From Musa acuminata AAA Group (taxonomy: Eukaryota; Streptophyta; Magnoliopsida; Zingiberales; Musaceae): 64,000 nt of DNA. The stretch covers positions 40,730,501 through 40,794,500 of the forward strand of contig NC_088335.1 of assembly GCF_036884655.1 (NCBI RefSeq), in the 5' to 3' direction. Every line of letters starts with the position of its first letter. The stretch's first letter is position 1. Both the position numbers and the translations under genes were made by a program. The notes below the pieces were generated by a model. That model worked only from the letters and a program-made list of their open reading frames with translations. It did not search any database and had not been told where the DNA came from. Below, piece by piece: positions 1 through 13,453 of the stretch.

Positions 1-226
1 GCTCGTCTCCGGAGTCTCGTGTTCCGACCGAGCGACCCAACACGGCGGGAGCCTCCCTCTTTGGTTCGCAGAAGCGGGTCCCACGATCTAGAACCCGCAA
101 ATAGCAATAAGTTCAGTGAATTGTGTCCGGGTTCGGATGGCCTCGACTTGTCGTCATGTTCCACGAGCTGCAGCCGGTCACCCTGTCGGCACTGCCCCCC
201 TCCCGTGTCGGTCACCGACGCTGCAG

Positions 227-247
227 TATATATATATATATATATAT
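227..247. repeat. (TA)n microsatellite
   Basis: About ten uninterrupted TA units at the end of the GC-richer leading stretch. Confidence 0.95.
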
Positions 248-3083
248 GTCCACACGGTATTCTCGTCCATCGTCACGGTTGACGGCATCCACGTGTTTGC
301 CTTGGGATGAGGAGGTGAGGAGACATCGTTGGTGTGATCACCACCAAGGACACATAGCTAAATAAATAAAGAGCATTTTACTGGAAAAAATATTCATTAA
401 TTTATTTATTTTTTCGATTGACACCTGTGGAGATATTTTTTAATGACAGAAAAAATATATAAATAAAATTTAATTAAAATTACAGATTTTTTTGAGATAA
501 ATTCTATCACCGAGTTTAACTAAGCATAATTTACTTTAATTTCGAATATAATTAGATCAATTTTTACTAAATAAATTCAAACTATTACAGTAAAATTTTA
601 AAAATTAATATTGTGATAGAGCGTAATTTTTATCAATTTTACTAAATCAACTTAAGCTTTCACCGAACAAGTAAGACATAAATATAAGATTATTAATATT
701 ATTTTTTTAATAATTTTTTTGATAATAAATTATTAAAATTAAATATGTTTTGTGATGGAATGTGAGTTAGTGTAACTCGGTAAACTTTCATTAAATTAAT
801 TTAAATTTTTATTAAGATACTGAAGATTAATATTTTTTAAAAAATATATATATAATTATAAATAAAATTATATCTGCCTTCCGTGATTATTCACTCATTA
901 TTTATTTATTTTCTGCAAATCGGTCAATCTGTCTTGTTCCAGAAAAAAGAATGCATAATTCGATCGTACAATAATCTAGGTCTAATAATTCAGCATTTCT
1001 GTCAAAGAACCCTTGCTGTGGAGCAATCTAGACGACAAGGTTAGAGTACCAAAGATATTAAAAATGGTTATCTAAAAGCTTGATCAGTGCTAATAGAGCT
1101 TCTCCACCAATCAATCATGCATTGCAGATCGACGATGATTTGAGATGAGAGTGATAGGAAACGTGTGTGTGTTCCAAAACTAGTTAACGATCAACTATTA
1201 TTTGTTCTATTTATGTTTCTACATCTCCGAATCAAGTATTATCGAGTATGAAGTTACCATCGTTCGCTTATTGACGAAACCGTTATTAGTTTCGATTTCG
1301 AGTAATCTAACGTCAAGATTGTCCATTACTGCCACCGTAGTATGCCGTACAACATGAAGGTAATGATGGTTTGACTTCAGTGGTCGGAGATCACTGTCGA
1401 TGAGCCTAGCCTACTACACATTGAATCACCCGTTACAAAGCATATATTAAGAAACCCGTTAGAACAGATAAATAAATAAAAGAAAAAACCTTCTTGTTAA
1501 GAAATCTGGTTAAATAATATGTGATTAAAATAAAAAATCAAAATCAGAAGGAATTCAAAAGATCTCTTCATGTATATTTAATTAAAAAAATTAAGATACA
1601 TTCGAGAATGAATTATTATTCTATGAGAACGATAATGAAGAATCATTGTAGATGTTCAGTATATATAAAAAAGAAAAAGAAAATTTTATAGTAAAAAATT
1701 AAAAATAGAACATTTAGCCAATTTGTGGGTGCTTAAAGCTTTTTCCTTTTTTTTTTTTTTGAGAAATTTAGTCGACTTCAATTTCAAATTCAGAAAGCAA
1801 ATGAAGTATATGCATTTGATTTGAAGACGCCGTTCATAACCTAGCAGTCATGCTCGACTGAATCCGATTCAGTGCAAGCCAACTAATCAATAATTCGCTA
1901 ACCCGTCCAGTTACAACCCACTTTCTACCTGTCCTTCGATTGGTTGAAGGTGGACGCACATCCCGAAAGCGAGGGCGAAATCGCGTGTCCACCGACGGAA
2001 CATGAGCACATCGGCACGAGTTAAGAGGAGAGGGGGAAGCGCGCGCGGGGGAATCCCGTGAGCGGAGCCGCGTGGTTTGTGGCTGTGATCGAGCTGGCCA
2101 CATCGTGCGCGCGTCCGTCTACGTGTTGGCGGTAGCAGACCAAAGGAATTTGACCCAGCGTAGCGGTGGGCCCCACTCGACTTCGACTCGGTCACGTAGA
2201 AGACTAAGACCACAGCGGCTTCAGACGAAGCGAAGATGCACACCAAGCGTTTGATGTATTGCGATGGAGCGCGGCACACATGTGAGAAAGAGCAGGGAAG
2301 TATTCAATCGATTGCTTGCATGCACGTCGAGACTTCCCCTTCCTGGAAAGCGCCACTTCCGGTCCCGCCATTCCCGCCGGATCCACCGTCGTCCCTAGAC
2401 CAACGGCGACCACCCTAATCACAAAGATCCAAAATACCACCGAATGCATGCTCCATTTCACGGCGTTATATATCTATCTACATGATGCCGTGGTTATCCG
2501 ATGTTGCGAAAAGGAATAAAGAAAGAACTAAAGGGTGAGACATGTACATCTTACATCTACCACGAAGGCAAGGCAGCAGCAGCAGAGAACGTGAGGCCAT
2601 GAGGGTTGGGAGAGACAGCCAAGCGAAAATGAGCTTGCAACCACATGACGCCGAGGGAGGGAGGTGGGTGCGCAATAATAAACGACGTCTTAGCTTCTTC
2701 CTCCGTGGTCAGCTAAACAGCATCATGCTTACTTCATTTCACACGGAGAATCCAAGTTTACGACGACTTTTACTAGGGTGGGGAAGCATGTGTTGTGTCT
2801 CCCTCTCTAAGTATATAACAATAACATAGAACAATAATGCTGGCCAAGATCATGGAGGAGTCTTTGAACTCTTTCCTGCTCGCACTCGAAGCCGAAGCCA
2901 TGATGGTTAAGGTTCTGCTTAACAGTCGCATCGCATGTAGTGCACAGTGACACCTTTGTTTCTCTCTGCCGGCAATGCTGACGGGGGTGGTAACTAAGGG
3001 TGCAATCTGTTCACGGTCGCCACAAAATGATTCGTGTTGCTAATGTTCTTGGCTTTGTAAAAAAGCAAAATAAAAAAAATATA

Positions 3084-3086
<3 letters not shown>

Positions 3087-3125
<39 letters not shown>
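3087..3125. repeat. (AT)n microsatellite
   Basis: AT dinucleotide run of about 39 bases with one G interruption near its right end. Confidence 0.95.
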
Positions 3126-3637
3126 AACCAGAAATAAAAGTCTGCAGAATGCATAGGAAAATATGTAAAACGATGCAAGAGTTTTGGGGAGTGGATATTG
3201 GCTTTTATGGTGGTAGATGCAAGAAACTATTAATTTGACCATCAATAAAATAATCACAGTTTCCGGCAAAAAAAATAATATCTATCTTTTTCTAAAAAAA
3301 AATTCAACCGTCACTTTGTTTTTTGGTGTAAAATCAATTATCATGAATTTGAGAAAAATATTTCATAGTTTATTATATAGAAGTGAAGCTTATAATTCAC
3401 CTTCTGTGTGACAAATTTGTGACACAAATTTCATATTCATAAACAATCATACACATTTTTAAGTAACCATTTGTTAGTGTGAGCATGTTTATTCAGAACC
3501 ATAAGGTCATGTTTGCGTGTGTCTCATGGAAGAAAATTAGTCATTTGACACGTAAATTATGAAGATAATAGTTATGTGAAATCGACGTTTAAAACGTTAA
3601 CATTTTCAGCTTCGTGAATTATTTCCAACATGGCGAA

Positions 3638-3760
3638 TTTACACCGTCTCTACATAGGTTTACACACTTTACAACTCGTTGGTATATATTATGTATGAGC
3701 TGAACTATGTGGTTACTTTACACCGTCTCTACATAGGTTTACACACTTTACAACTCGTTG
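3638..3760. repeat. Direct repeat, two 43-44-base copies 79 bases apart
   Basis: The same 43-44 bases, starting TTTACACCGTCTC and ending ACAACTCGTTG, occur at 3638-3681 and 3717-3760. The intervening bases are not repeated further. No mobile element ends are visible around it. Confidence 0.9.
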
Positions 3761-4688
3761 TGGATCTAAAGAAAAAAATTATTATTTACTCAACATTATT
3801 GTATATGTCTAAAATGTACCAAAATGATAATAAATACATCCAAACTATGTGAATAATAAGATAATTTATTGTGATTTAATTACCTTAACTCATTTTATAT
3901 AATCTGATAAAAATTAAAAGTTGCTTGTGATTATATTGATTATTTTAGATTTTAAAATAATTTAATTGTGCTAAAATTTGTGTCGTTATGTAATCTAAAT
4001 TAAGCTATAGAATTTATAATATTTTGTGTTAAAATTAAAATTTTATTTCCCAAGTTTAACTTTTTTTTTTAATTTTTTAATTCAGAAAATTTTGAACCGA
4101 GTCGAAAATTGTTGAGCCTAACATAAGAAGTAGCCAAGAAACAAAAAAAAAGGATGAAAAAAATGTGCAATATTTCAGAGGTAAAACTAGAAGATGCCAT
4201 CTACAGAGTTCTCGATTCGTCTATGGTTAAAAAAAATTGAAAATCAATATTTTTATTCTGATAATTCGTCCTTTTTTTTCCATAAAAAAGAAAATGCCAA
4301 TTACAAATAATGGAGTATCAAAATGTAAATAATAAATAGTACAAAAAAAATTGACTTGAGAAGGTAATAGTGTCACCGTATGTGTACGGCTAACAACACT
4401 CTTCCAGGTTAAATTATTCCCTTCTGTCTGTGTATTGTCTGTCATCTTCTTCGGAATACCTCACACCATCTTTCGTGTAGTTTAATTCTCGTTTGTTATG
4501 ACCAATTAAATCCTCCTCCTCCTCCACAGCAGGAGCAGGTAGCAAGCTAGAAGACCACCTCCCGATCACCATTTCTACTTGCTTTTACCAACAACTGGAT
4601 CTGCTAAAAACACAGTCTTGCAGATCATGTGGGCAGTGGATTTCTCGTTTCCATGCTCTCTTTATTTTTCTCCTTTCATTTTTTTGCT

Positions 4689-4690
<2 letters not shown>

Positions 4691-4732
<42 letters not shown>
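4691..4732. repeat. (GA)n microsatellite
   Basis: About 42 bases of uninterrupted AG/GA. The open frames running through it (Glu-Arg repeats) are artefacts of the repeat. Confidence 0.95.
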
Positions 4733-4733
<1 letters not shown>

Positions 4734-4863
4734 CAGAGTGAAAAGGAAGGAATCGGTGCAAGGAGTACAACTCAAGTTAATCAAAAGATGGTGGAAGATG
4801 GGAGGGGCCATCATTCCAAGAAGAGCAAACCACCGTCGGTTGTGCGGTCACTTTACCACCCTT

Positions 4864-4868
<5 letters not shown>

Positions 4869-4911
<43 letters not shown>
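4869..4911. repeat. (CT)n microsatellite
   Basis: About 43 bases of uninterrupted CT, complementary to the GA run 136 bases to the left. Confidence 0.95.
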
Positions 4912-4913
<2 letters not shown>

Positions 4914-5349
4914 TTTCCTTTACACTTCACCTCCTCAGCTCATTCTATATTGCAGTGAGGTGATAAATCTAAGGGGATGTACCAGCAGCAAGTGTTAGCA
5001 ACATGAATGCTGTGTCCTCCTCTCACATGGAGTCGCGAGCAACGTGATCCCCTCACATGGATCATCACACACCCAAGTTTCCATTTTCTTATCTTCGAAT
5101 AGATCTTCATCGGAGATCACCACAGCTTCGATTTTCTATGTGTAGGGCCAGTGAGTTCAATTCCTACTGTGTTGCTTCAATTTGACTTCCGTAAACAGGG
5201 AGCAATTCGGTTGCCTGGTGAATGTCTCACTAGGCGGTGGTTAATTAAGCATTATTGGCTTCTTCTTCCCACGTGACATGTAGGGAAAAGAGTGTGCAAC
5301 TGAAGACATGGTTCGTACGACCATCCACATGAAACTGCCATACTGCTGC

Positions 5350-5350
<1 letters not shown>

Positions 5351-5380
<30 letters not shown>

Positions 5381-5391
5381 AAGAAGAAGAG
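5351..5391. repeat. (AAG)n microsatellite
   Basis: About 13-14 AAG triplets in a row. Confidence 0.95.
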
Positions 5392-6643
5392 AATAAAATA
5401 TACTTGTGTATATTATTGCTCAATGTGCAAGTCCACCACATGAGCATCACCTATACCACTCGGTTCTTCTGCTCTACAGATGTACAGATCATAGGGTTGA
5501 AGATGTTTATCGTTGACTAAGTTCTTGTTTGACCAAGACCGACACTGTGCCTTAGAGGCGAAACCAAGTGCTTTAGAAGAGCATAATGGTACAGCAGTGG
5601 TGCGTCCCAAAGATTCCTGTTATGATCTCAATATGCCAAGGTTAAATGCCACCGTGACAGCAAATGATTCACTGGACTATTGCAAAGATGCTTCGGCAGT
5701 CACCGGTGCATCTTTTTTAACACTTCTCTTTACCTATAGAAGAGACTACAAATATTTCCTTAGTAATTACCACCAACAGGCATACATCTTCCATTTTTTA
5801 GTTTCAGATCTCCCTAAAAAAAATATATTTTCTGTATTTATTTGTACCTTATATTCCACAATATAGCTAGCTGAATATTAGACTTTGACAAACCAAAATT
5901 AGACCTTGTTGTGAAATATCTGTGTAATTTTGTGAACTCCCTAATAGATAGTATTTGAAGGAATTGAACACTTCTTTTCCAAGAAAAAATTACAGATGCG
6001 TCACACCCTTTGATTGTGACTGATTCAGCATCCTGACAATGGAGCAGGAAGAAAATAACCTGCCAAGTATCACTGCAACATAATGAGTCAGGCGAAATGG
6101 GTTAGGAACTTTGGCAACACAGTCATTTTTGGGTAAAGAAGCAACGCATTTAAACTTGGGTTGAAGTATTTCTCAAGCAAGAAGAAAGTAACTTAGATAA
6201 AAGAGACGGCTTCTGAATACAACACTTGGAAGTTTACCAAGTATCAGCACACCATTTTGGCTGGAATTATGTGCAAACATGAGGAGCAGGAACCGGTCCT
6301 CAGTCCAGCTTAGGCAACAGTAGCCATCACCACGTCTTCGGGTTCCAATTGCACCATGAGAAAAAGAAAAGATCACACCGACGAAACGCGCCGACAGTTT
6401 GATTTCAGCTGTAAATGCTTTTTCTAAAGGGCTCGCTGATCACAAGCCTGTGTGCAGTCCCACCCACCTTATTTTACCTTCCTTTTTTCTCGATTTTTTC
6501 TGCTACTACTATATTACGCGTAGTTGCAGCTGTTTCTTTGCTTGTCCTCACGGCAAAGCTCCCAAATCATGAGTCCGGAAGAAGGAGATAGAAGGCAGTA
6601 GAGGAGGAGAACATAGAAAACTATTCCGTGAGAGTCAAAACAA

Positions 6644-6669
6644 GGAGAGAGAGAGAGAGAGAGAGAGAG
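6644..6669. repeat. (GA)n microsatellite
   Basis: Short uninterrupted GA run in the far upstream region of the GATA gene. Confidence 0.9.
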
Positions 6670-6900
6670 GAACGGTGAAAGCCATGGCGTGCATGCATGG
6701 GTGGGGCGCGGTGCGGTGAGATGCGTGGGTCCCGCGCACAAGGTAGAGAGAGAAAGACGGGCGAGGAGGGAGAGCGAGACAGGGAGAAGCTTAAACGTCA
6801 CGACAGTGAAGGGGCTGGGGGAAGACAGCTAACAATGAGAGAAGCAGCCTCACCTACCGTGGCCCCCCCCCCCTCCCACCCCCGGCGGGATGCTGCTCTA

Positions 6901-8066
6901 CTAAATTAGATTGCATTGTTGTCGATCCATTCTCCACCCTTCTCTCTCTAAACTCCTTTATAGGAGTTCACCCTTCGCCCCCTTTCTCTCTTTCTCCACA
7001 TCGCAAGTCTCCCACATCAGAATCCCCTCCTCCCCTACCTTTCCTCTTGCTACTGCGAGTCTGTGCACAAGCAGCAGCAGGGGTTGCTAAACTAAGAAGC
7101 CACTGGCGTGCTGCTGCTGCCGTCTGATCATGGAGTTGGTCCAGTAATCACTGCTCCAGAATTGAAGCTGGTCTCATTACTCTCCTCTCGCTGCAACAAT
7201 CTTCTACTTGGTGAGGACTTGCACACAGCTCCAGCAATTGAACTCCCACTTATAGTTCCACCCTCGTCATTTCTTTTTCCTTCTCGCTGAGAGCTTAGTT
7301 GAGCACAGAACGCACAGCTGTCTTCTGCTTCTCCTCCCCCATTCATTTCGAACACAGGATATTTGTTCTTATTCCTTCTCCCAGCTGAAGCATGCTAAGG
7401 AATGAGAGTTTCAGAGTAGAAACAGAGTAATCTCTGCAACCAAGATTGAGTCTCTGTCTCTCACATTTCATCTCCATTATTCTTGTTCTTGTAAAAACAC
7501 CATTCTGTACTCCTTGTTCAAATTGTTCTCCAAATAATTCTTCCGTTTTTACTCTGTTATTCTTCCTCCCGTCACAACCATTCCCGAATTCCACAGCCGA
7601 ACATAAATACGAAAAATTACTGCCAAAATGCATACCATTATATGATTTTTTGGTAATTGGGAACTTGTGGCGATGGGTATTCCACCAACTACCTTTCTTG
7701 CCGCCAAGAACAGGCAAGTGACGCATCAAAACCAATCACTGGTCTCCGCGTGGGCGACGCGGTAGTCTTTGTGTAGTCCTCTGTTTCTCGGCCACCGAAA
7801 CCTTCCCGTTGGTCTCCTCATGCCTAACACCATGAATTGATTCATCACATATATGCGGTACAGAATAGCGTAAATGATGAGCATAAGAGCACCAACTGCG
7901 GATCCAGTGGTTCATTGCCTTCCCCCATCTGCTTTCCGTCGCATTGTGTCATTATTCCTTGTGAGCGTGAATCCGTGCGTACGGCACGCAGGCTTGCTGA
8001 TACGTTACGTTGGTGCCATGGTGTGGGTGTGTGTGCAGGTAGAGAGACACGGCCACTGCGAGGCAC
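6901..8066 (+). promoter_or_regulatory. Probable promoter and 5' leader of the GATA factor gene
   Basis: The stretch between the repeats and the GATA start codon is pyrimidine-rich near 6935-7010, as plant 5' leaders often are, with a TATA-like TTTATAG at about 6957. A possible 3' splice site (a GT-rich run ending TGTGTGCAG) lies at about 8030-8038, just before the start codon, so the leader may contain an intron. No open frame in it resembles a known protein. This assignment is inference from composition and position only. Confidence 0.3.
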
Positions 8067-9521
8067 ATGGAGGACGGCATGGGTGACCTGTTCGATCACA
8101 TTGAAGACTTGCTCGATTTCCCCGACGACGTGCTGGGGCTGGCGGAGCCCTGCGGCCACAACGGGGGTCTTCTTCTACCTTCCCTTCCTGTGCCCGCTGC
8201 CAACGGGCTTCCAGGTGGCGTTGGAGACGACGCGCTCCACGGCTTCACCACCCGAAGCAACAACAAGTTCAGCGGGGAGGAGCACAAACTCGGCTCAGTA
8301 AGTAATTTTTGCTAAGAAATAAATTCCTGGTGGAGAAGCACCAAATTTTGGGACATTGCATTTGCTGTTCTGCAAGCCTCTGCAGCACTAATAATTGCAT
8401 GCATCCCTGTCAATTTGGTAGTACGTCACTTTTCTCATTTTTGGCTGAGCCGAACCGTAATTCTATCACGCTTTTCTACACAAGTAATATAATTCAGCGT
8501 TTTACTAACGTGAAAGAAAGAAGAAAAAGTCAATTCTATTATCAGTTGGTTCGATGTTTTACGCTGTAATTACTGCAGTGTTCACGGAAGTAACGGTACT
8601 ATATATGCTTATTTGTGGAATGGGCAGTGTGATGAGCTTGACATCGTGCAGCTTGAATGGATGTCCAAATTCCTCGACGACTCTGATTCCTTCTCCCTCG
8701 ACCTCCCGAGCTGCGACGGCATCAACAACAATGCCAATGGCGAAGACAACGGTGTCCAAACAAAAGCCAGAGGCCACCACTCTTTCTTCCGCACCTCCAG
8801 CCCGGTCTCCGTCCTTGAAGCGGACACCATGGGCGGCGGAGGCGGCGGCGACTCCTACTCCTCTTCCTCTTCCTCTTCCTCGACTTCGGCTTCGTACTCT
8901 AACCGCGGCAACGATACAACAATACTGCTTCCTCCTCTCAGTCCGCCGGAGCCGCCTTCGGTTTTGGTGGTTCCCGCCCGCGCACGCAGCAAGCGCCCGC
9001 GTCCTGCCACCTTCTCGCCTCGTCACCACGTCGCCGCCCCCTACCTGCCACCATCCTCAGACGCGGTCCCCGTCCCCAACCCGCTCTCCGCAGCCACCTC
9101 CTCAGACCCCGAGAGCATCGGCGAGACCTGCCCCGCGCCTCCTCCCCCGAAGAAGAAGAAGAGCAAGAAGAAGAGCCCGGCCACGGCCGCGACCGCCGAC
9201 GGCGAGGAATCGGGGCCGCCTCCCCCGGTGAGGAAGTGCATGCACTGCGAGATACAGAAGACCCCGCAGTGGAGAGCCGGCCCAATGGGGCCCAAGACTC
9301 TCTGCAACGCCTGCGGCGTCCGGTACAAGTCCGGGCGGCTCTTCCCGGAGTACCGCCCCGCCGCCAGTCCCACCTTCGTCCCATCCATCCACTCCAACTC
9401 CCACAAGAAGGTGGTCGAAATGCGCATCAATGCGAGCCAGAAGTGCGCCACCGAGGGCGCTGCCACATCCTCCTCCTCCGACGGCTGCGATCTCCTCGAG
9501 TACATTCGCCGGCGGGAGTGA
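8067..9521 (+). CDS. GATA-type zinc-finger transcription factor, two exons
   Basis: Predicted exons 8067-8297 and 8628-9521, with intron 8298-8627 (donor GTAAGTAA, acceptor ending GGGCAG, phase 0), give 374 residues. GATA factors of this plant class bind WGATAR promoter sites in the nucleus. The single zinc finger is C-X2-C-X18-C-X2-C, with Cys281, Cys284, Cys303 and Cys306, followed by the basic tail typical of plant class I/A GATA proteins (HSNSHKK). Other parts are an acidic N-terminus starting [10 protein letters not shown], a [17 protein letters not shown] segment across the start of exon 2 (a short acidic/hydrophobic block common in this subfamily), a serine run near residues 152-165, proline-rich stretches, and a lysine cluster 252-259 that could serve as a nuclear localisation signal. 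The ATG is chosen because it opens the acidic N-terminus; the frame shifts out of register without splicing. Exon 2 is very GC-rich. The closest functional relative within the subfamily cannot be fixed by eye. Confidence 0.93.
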
Positions 9522-9789
9522 GAAGACGAAGACGAAGTCGAAGGAGAATAAACATGTTTGGCGTTCCTTGTGTTCCCCTGTTTTAGAAGTCAACCTGGTG
9601 GTTTCTGATATCACTCATGTTGTTATCTTTCCCCTTAAAATTTTGTACAGAGGAGCGAGAGGAGGAGGAGGAGGAGGCTGGGGAGGGGAAAGATACAAAG
9701 TTTAGAGAAGCCATAGGCAAACTACTATAGGTAGGATGTAGTCTACAGAGAAGAAAATGCAAGACAATTAGTTGTTTTGTTAGATTCCA

Positions 9790-9812
9790 AGAGAGAGAGA
9801 GAGAGAGAGAGA
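9790..9812. repeat. (GA)n microsatellite
   Basis: Short GA run downstream of the GATA coding region, probably in or just past the 3' UTR. Confidence 0.9.
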
Positions 9813-12125
9813 GGTGGCTACTGATGGGGAGTCTAGTTTGATTGTTGGAGCTTGGTGTATTGAATACATTTTGCAGTTGCAGTTTATTGATTGATGTTTA
9901 CTAGGAAAATTATAAAAATCTAAATTCTCAAGGATATCTAATCCTTAATTCTATAATATGAACCGACGCATTTTCGATATATTTATTTATCAAGTATTCA
10001 TCAACGATATAAAAATTTATTCCTTCATATTATAATATTATTTCAGACCGGTATATAATTAGATGAGATTTTTAAGTAATAACATAATGATACGTGTAAT
10101 TTATTCATCTGATTGTGCAACCAATAAATACACATTTTGGATTTGCTATCTCTATTTATATCTTATCGATGTCTCTAATAGTTTAATTTTTTATTTTTTT
10201 ACATTTTGAGTCAACCAGTTTAGTAAGAAATTTACTCTTTATTGAGTTTTGGAGGGATTCTTTTCTTGAAGGTATAATACACAAATTATTACTATATTTC
10301 ACTATGTTTATAGACAAAAGGATCATTTTCTTGGGTGAAGTCTTTTCCTTATGCCGCATATCTATCTACTCATTTAAAATTGTGTATCTAATGTATGATT
10401 GTGCATAAAAATACCTGACATCTCATTCTTGGCTCAATCATTTAGGTAGGTTTGGTCATTTTCCAGTAGATGATGTCGACCAATGACATAAATTCAAAGA
10501 AAGTAGATCCAAATGCCTAATAACCCTATAGCATCATCTTATTCATCATGGTGTTCTTGATAACAATTTTAGGTGCTTGCTATTGACAATTGTTTCTTGA
10601 ACTCTATTATGGAAAGGTCTACTATGGGGATTTAAAATGTGATTGAAAACATAATTTTGATTTATAGAATGTTGTTTATTAAATGAAATTTTACTTAGCT
10701 TGGATCAAATTAGTCCAAGATTCTACAATACTTATATTGGTAGACCAACATAACATCACTCCGAATAATAATATGATATTTACCCTTAATCCTAGATTGA
10801 TATGACGATGATTAGATCAAAGATAGACTCGATCTCTATATCAATATCAATAAGGTTGAGCTACAAAACGTAATAATATATCATAACCTATTCTTTGGTT
10901 ATTTGCAGACTCCAAAATCCTCGTATCGTTTTGATGCTGTTTTTGTGATAATTTTTTGATCATTTTTCCATGGTTCTCATCTAGAGTTTATTCTTCGAAT
11001 GCTCGCTCTCAGGTGTTGGTCCATCTCTCTCTCTCTCGACAAGCTTTTTGTGGGCCAGCTGGATCTTTCAAGTCAATTGTTCATCGCTTCTGTGGAACCC
11101 TTGCAACCCACCATTGCCCAGATGACATTGCCATGAATCTTTCTACTCCAATAGTAGTCTGCAGGAACTGTTCTTTCTCTCACAGACGCCAATGGAAGCT
11201 TTGAGCTGCCATCTTCAATGGACTACAGAGGAACTGGACGAGGGTTTCAGTCGTATCAATATATTGGTTGAACTTATCAGAACGATGTAATATCTGTAAA
11301 AGTGCCTTGCGGTACAACATTACGTCTTAGGTGCCATTCCACCGATCTATACAACAAGGAAGGTGGTGGAGAAGGAAGGAAGTCGTCTGCGACAGGCGGA
11401 GAAGCCCTGCAAATTGACCTTTGCATCAATGGTATGAGGGAACCGTTCTTCTCCCACTACATGAGCAGATGGAGTGAGAGAAACAAATGTTGTGAAGATT
11501 CTAGCAGATGCATGTTTGACTGCCATAGCACGTTGAACGCCTTGTACAAAACAGGGATGAGAAAACAGCTGGTGCCTCTGTTTCATAAGATATCTGTGCT
11601 CCCTCTTCGAGGGTGTAGAACGCAGTAGCCTTACCATCGTGCAAGGCACGAACTCTGCATTTGTTTGAATTGGCCACTGCTTAATAGACTAAGCAGTCCA
11701 AGAACTATCAACTCTGATCTCTCTCTCTCTCTTCGCAGGAATACACCATGTGCAGCGGTGTTGAATTAGAATCCTTTGGCGACCGGACATAAGGGTGTTT
11801 AGTGGTAGTCTTAGTTGCTACACTGAAGAAATTAGAGGGATTAGAATAGACCAAATCACTTAACCCAAGACTTTCTCATTGAGTTGTGCGTATGGTGTAG
11901 GCGACGACTCGTTGCATTCGGTAGTCTAAGAGCTGTCACAAGTGTTGACCTTGTATTGCAACGCATGATATGGGAATCTAAGTTCAAATTATCGGACATT
12001 TGTGCATCAAAATATTCTAGTTCTTGAATGACATCTTTGTCTCTCTTCCTCCACTTGCCCTGTTTGGCACAAGGCATTACAGCAAGGAGGTGTAGATTGC
12101 GAGTCATTGAACCCATCGCTTTCCT

Positions 12126-12134
12126 CTATAAATA
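12126..12134 (+). promoter_or_regulatory. Candidate TATA box of the glycosyltransferase gene
   Basis: CTATAAATA lies 1.3 kb upstream of the start codon. It is followed by a short GC-richer stretch ending in a possible splice donor (CTTCAAG then GTACC) near 12230, which would fit a non-coding first exon joined to the acceptor near 13369. This is inference; no transcript evidence is available here. Confidence 0.28.
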
Positions 12135-12535
12135 TGTGCCACTAATCTTTGCAGCACCAACTAAGGTCTCTGGGATCCATCAATGGCGGTGGCTTAGCTT
12201 CTCTGCCTTCCCTGCTCGCTTTCTTCAAGGTACCACGCAATTTGACGTTGCGGATTCTTTTGGGCGTTCGTAAACTATGTGTTCTTCAGTTTATGTGGAT
12301 TCGCGAGGCAATTAGTTTAGGGCGTTTCGCGATTTGAGTTTCCTCCAATTTAAGGTTCGAGCAAACATAACACGTAGCACATTTCTCATTCTTCGCTGCA
12401 CAGTGGTCAAAGGAACCAGCGAAATCTTCTTGCGCAGGATCTCTCTGTTTCCAATGAGAAGATAAGTTGTCTGCTAATAGTTCATGGAGAAAGAAAGATT
12501 TCAAGCAGACTTGGGATAAAGACACAGAGAAACAT

Positions 12536-12540
<5 letters not shown>

Positions 12541-12574
<34 letters not shown>
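12541..12574. repeat. (GA)n microsatellite
   Basis: About 34 bases of uninterrupted AG/GA in the presumed leader intron or promoter of the downstream gene. The Ser-Leu open frames across it are repeat artefacts. Confidence 0.95.
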
Positions 12575-12575
<1 letters not shown>

Positions 12576-13453
12576 ACTGAGAGGGGTGGCGAGTTGTCGA
12601 GGGTTGTGCGTCCCCCCTATTCCGCGGCTCCAAAACCGGCTTTTAATGGTGTCGGGGGTGAGCAAATGAATGAGAAGAAGTGAAGGTAACGCCTTCGGCC
12701 TCTGTACGAGCCATGTGAACACTCCTCTGATATCAGTACCCTTCCTTCCATCTTCGATCTCTTGCAGTATTCTTAAGCAAAACGAAGAAGAAAGGCCACC
12801 GCGTCTCTGTAGAAAGAAACACATCTCAGTATGATTTCATTCTGAGTTCTCCTGATTTGCTTAATCTCCTTCCTTTCAGGCTCCGAAGCCTATTCGGAGA
12901 TTTGTAGCTCCATTGGATTCTGCTTCGCCATTGTGTATGACTCTGCTACCTTCATTTTCGTGAATACATGCCTTCTGTGGATGATCTCTTACTAGTTCAA
13001 ATGGTAATGGTTAATCTCATAGCTTGTACCAAAGATTCTTTAAGACACAGCAGCAGAAACCAGTGTTCGCTCCATGAGCTGGAAATTACTGGGAGCCAGT
13101 GAAGATACTTTCCTCTCACCTAGATTCCATGCATAAAATCTTTCCATTCCGATTTTAGTATGCATTTTTTACTTAATATTTCTTTCCTTCGTACGTGTGA
13201 TTGCCCAAAAAGAGCTCTAAGCTTTCGGAATTCCTATATTTGCACCTTTTTCTTCCTCTCGCTTATAACAGAATTTGTATACATAAGGTATTATTTAGCT
13301 ACTAATTTCCTAATAGAGACTAATCAATAGCGACTTTCTGTGCTCATCATGATTTGTCTCCCGTTTCAGATCTCCCACTGCTCTCAAGATCGCTGCTTTG
13401 ATAGGGGATTATTACGGGGTCCAAACACGAGAAGCGGAGACTTGTTGGAGGGG

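Larger units (their letters stand above)
1..4690. other. Intergenic DNA, no gene recognised
   Basis: Mostly AT-rich with short open frames on both strands, none resembling a protein I know. Two stretches are clearly more GC-rich (about 1-300 and 1900-2450). They could be a promoter or UTR of a gene outside the window or a decayed exon, but I see no convincing splice sites or coding pattern. The rest carries simple repeats and one direct repeat, listed separately. Confidence 0.6.
4912..6900. other. Intergenic DNA with simple repeats
   Basis: No recognisable gene. It contains a GAA-type triplet run at about 5351-5391 and a GA run at about 6644-6669. The right part may belong to the distal promoter of the GATA factor gene, but no defined element can be named. 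Confidence 0.5.
9522..13453. other. Intergenic DNA between the GATA and glycosyltransferase genes
   Basis: The first ~150 bases should hold the GATA 3' UTR. Beyond that the sequence is AT-rich to about 10950 with nothing recognisable. From about 11000 to 12900 it is less AT-rich with short open frames, none resembling a known protein. The right end probably carries the leader and promoter of the glycosyltransferase gene. A possible 3' splice site (CCGTTTCAG, about 13361-13369) before the start codon suggests a spliced 5' UTR. Confidence 0.5.

Noticed and set aside
4585..4998. Ser-Leu or Glu-Arg repeat proteins
   Set aside because: Direct translation of CT/GA microsatellites.
11302..11628. 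108-codon + frame as a small gene
   Set aside because: No recognisable motif, an overlapping minus frame of similar length, and no splice or promoter pattern.
13340..13453. Extending the glycosyltransferase start upstream
   Set aside because: The extra codons cross a good 3' splice site (TTTCAG at about 13369) and do not resemble the family N-terminus, which begins at the ATG of MLNDYV.
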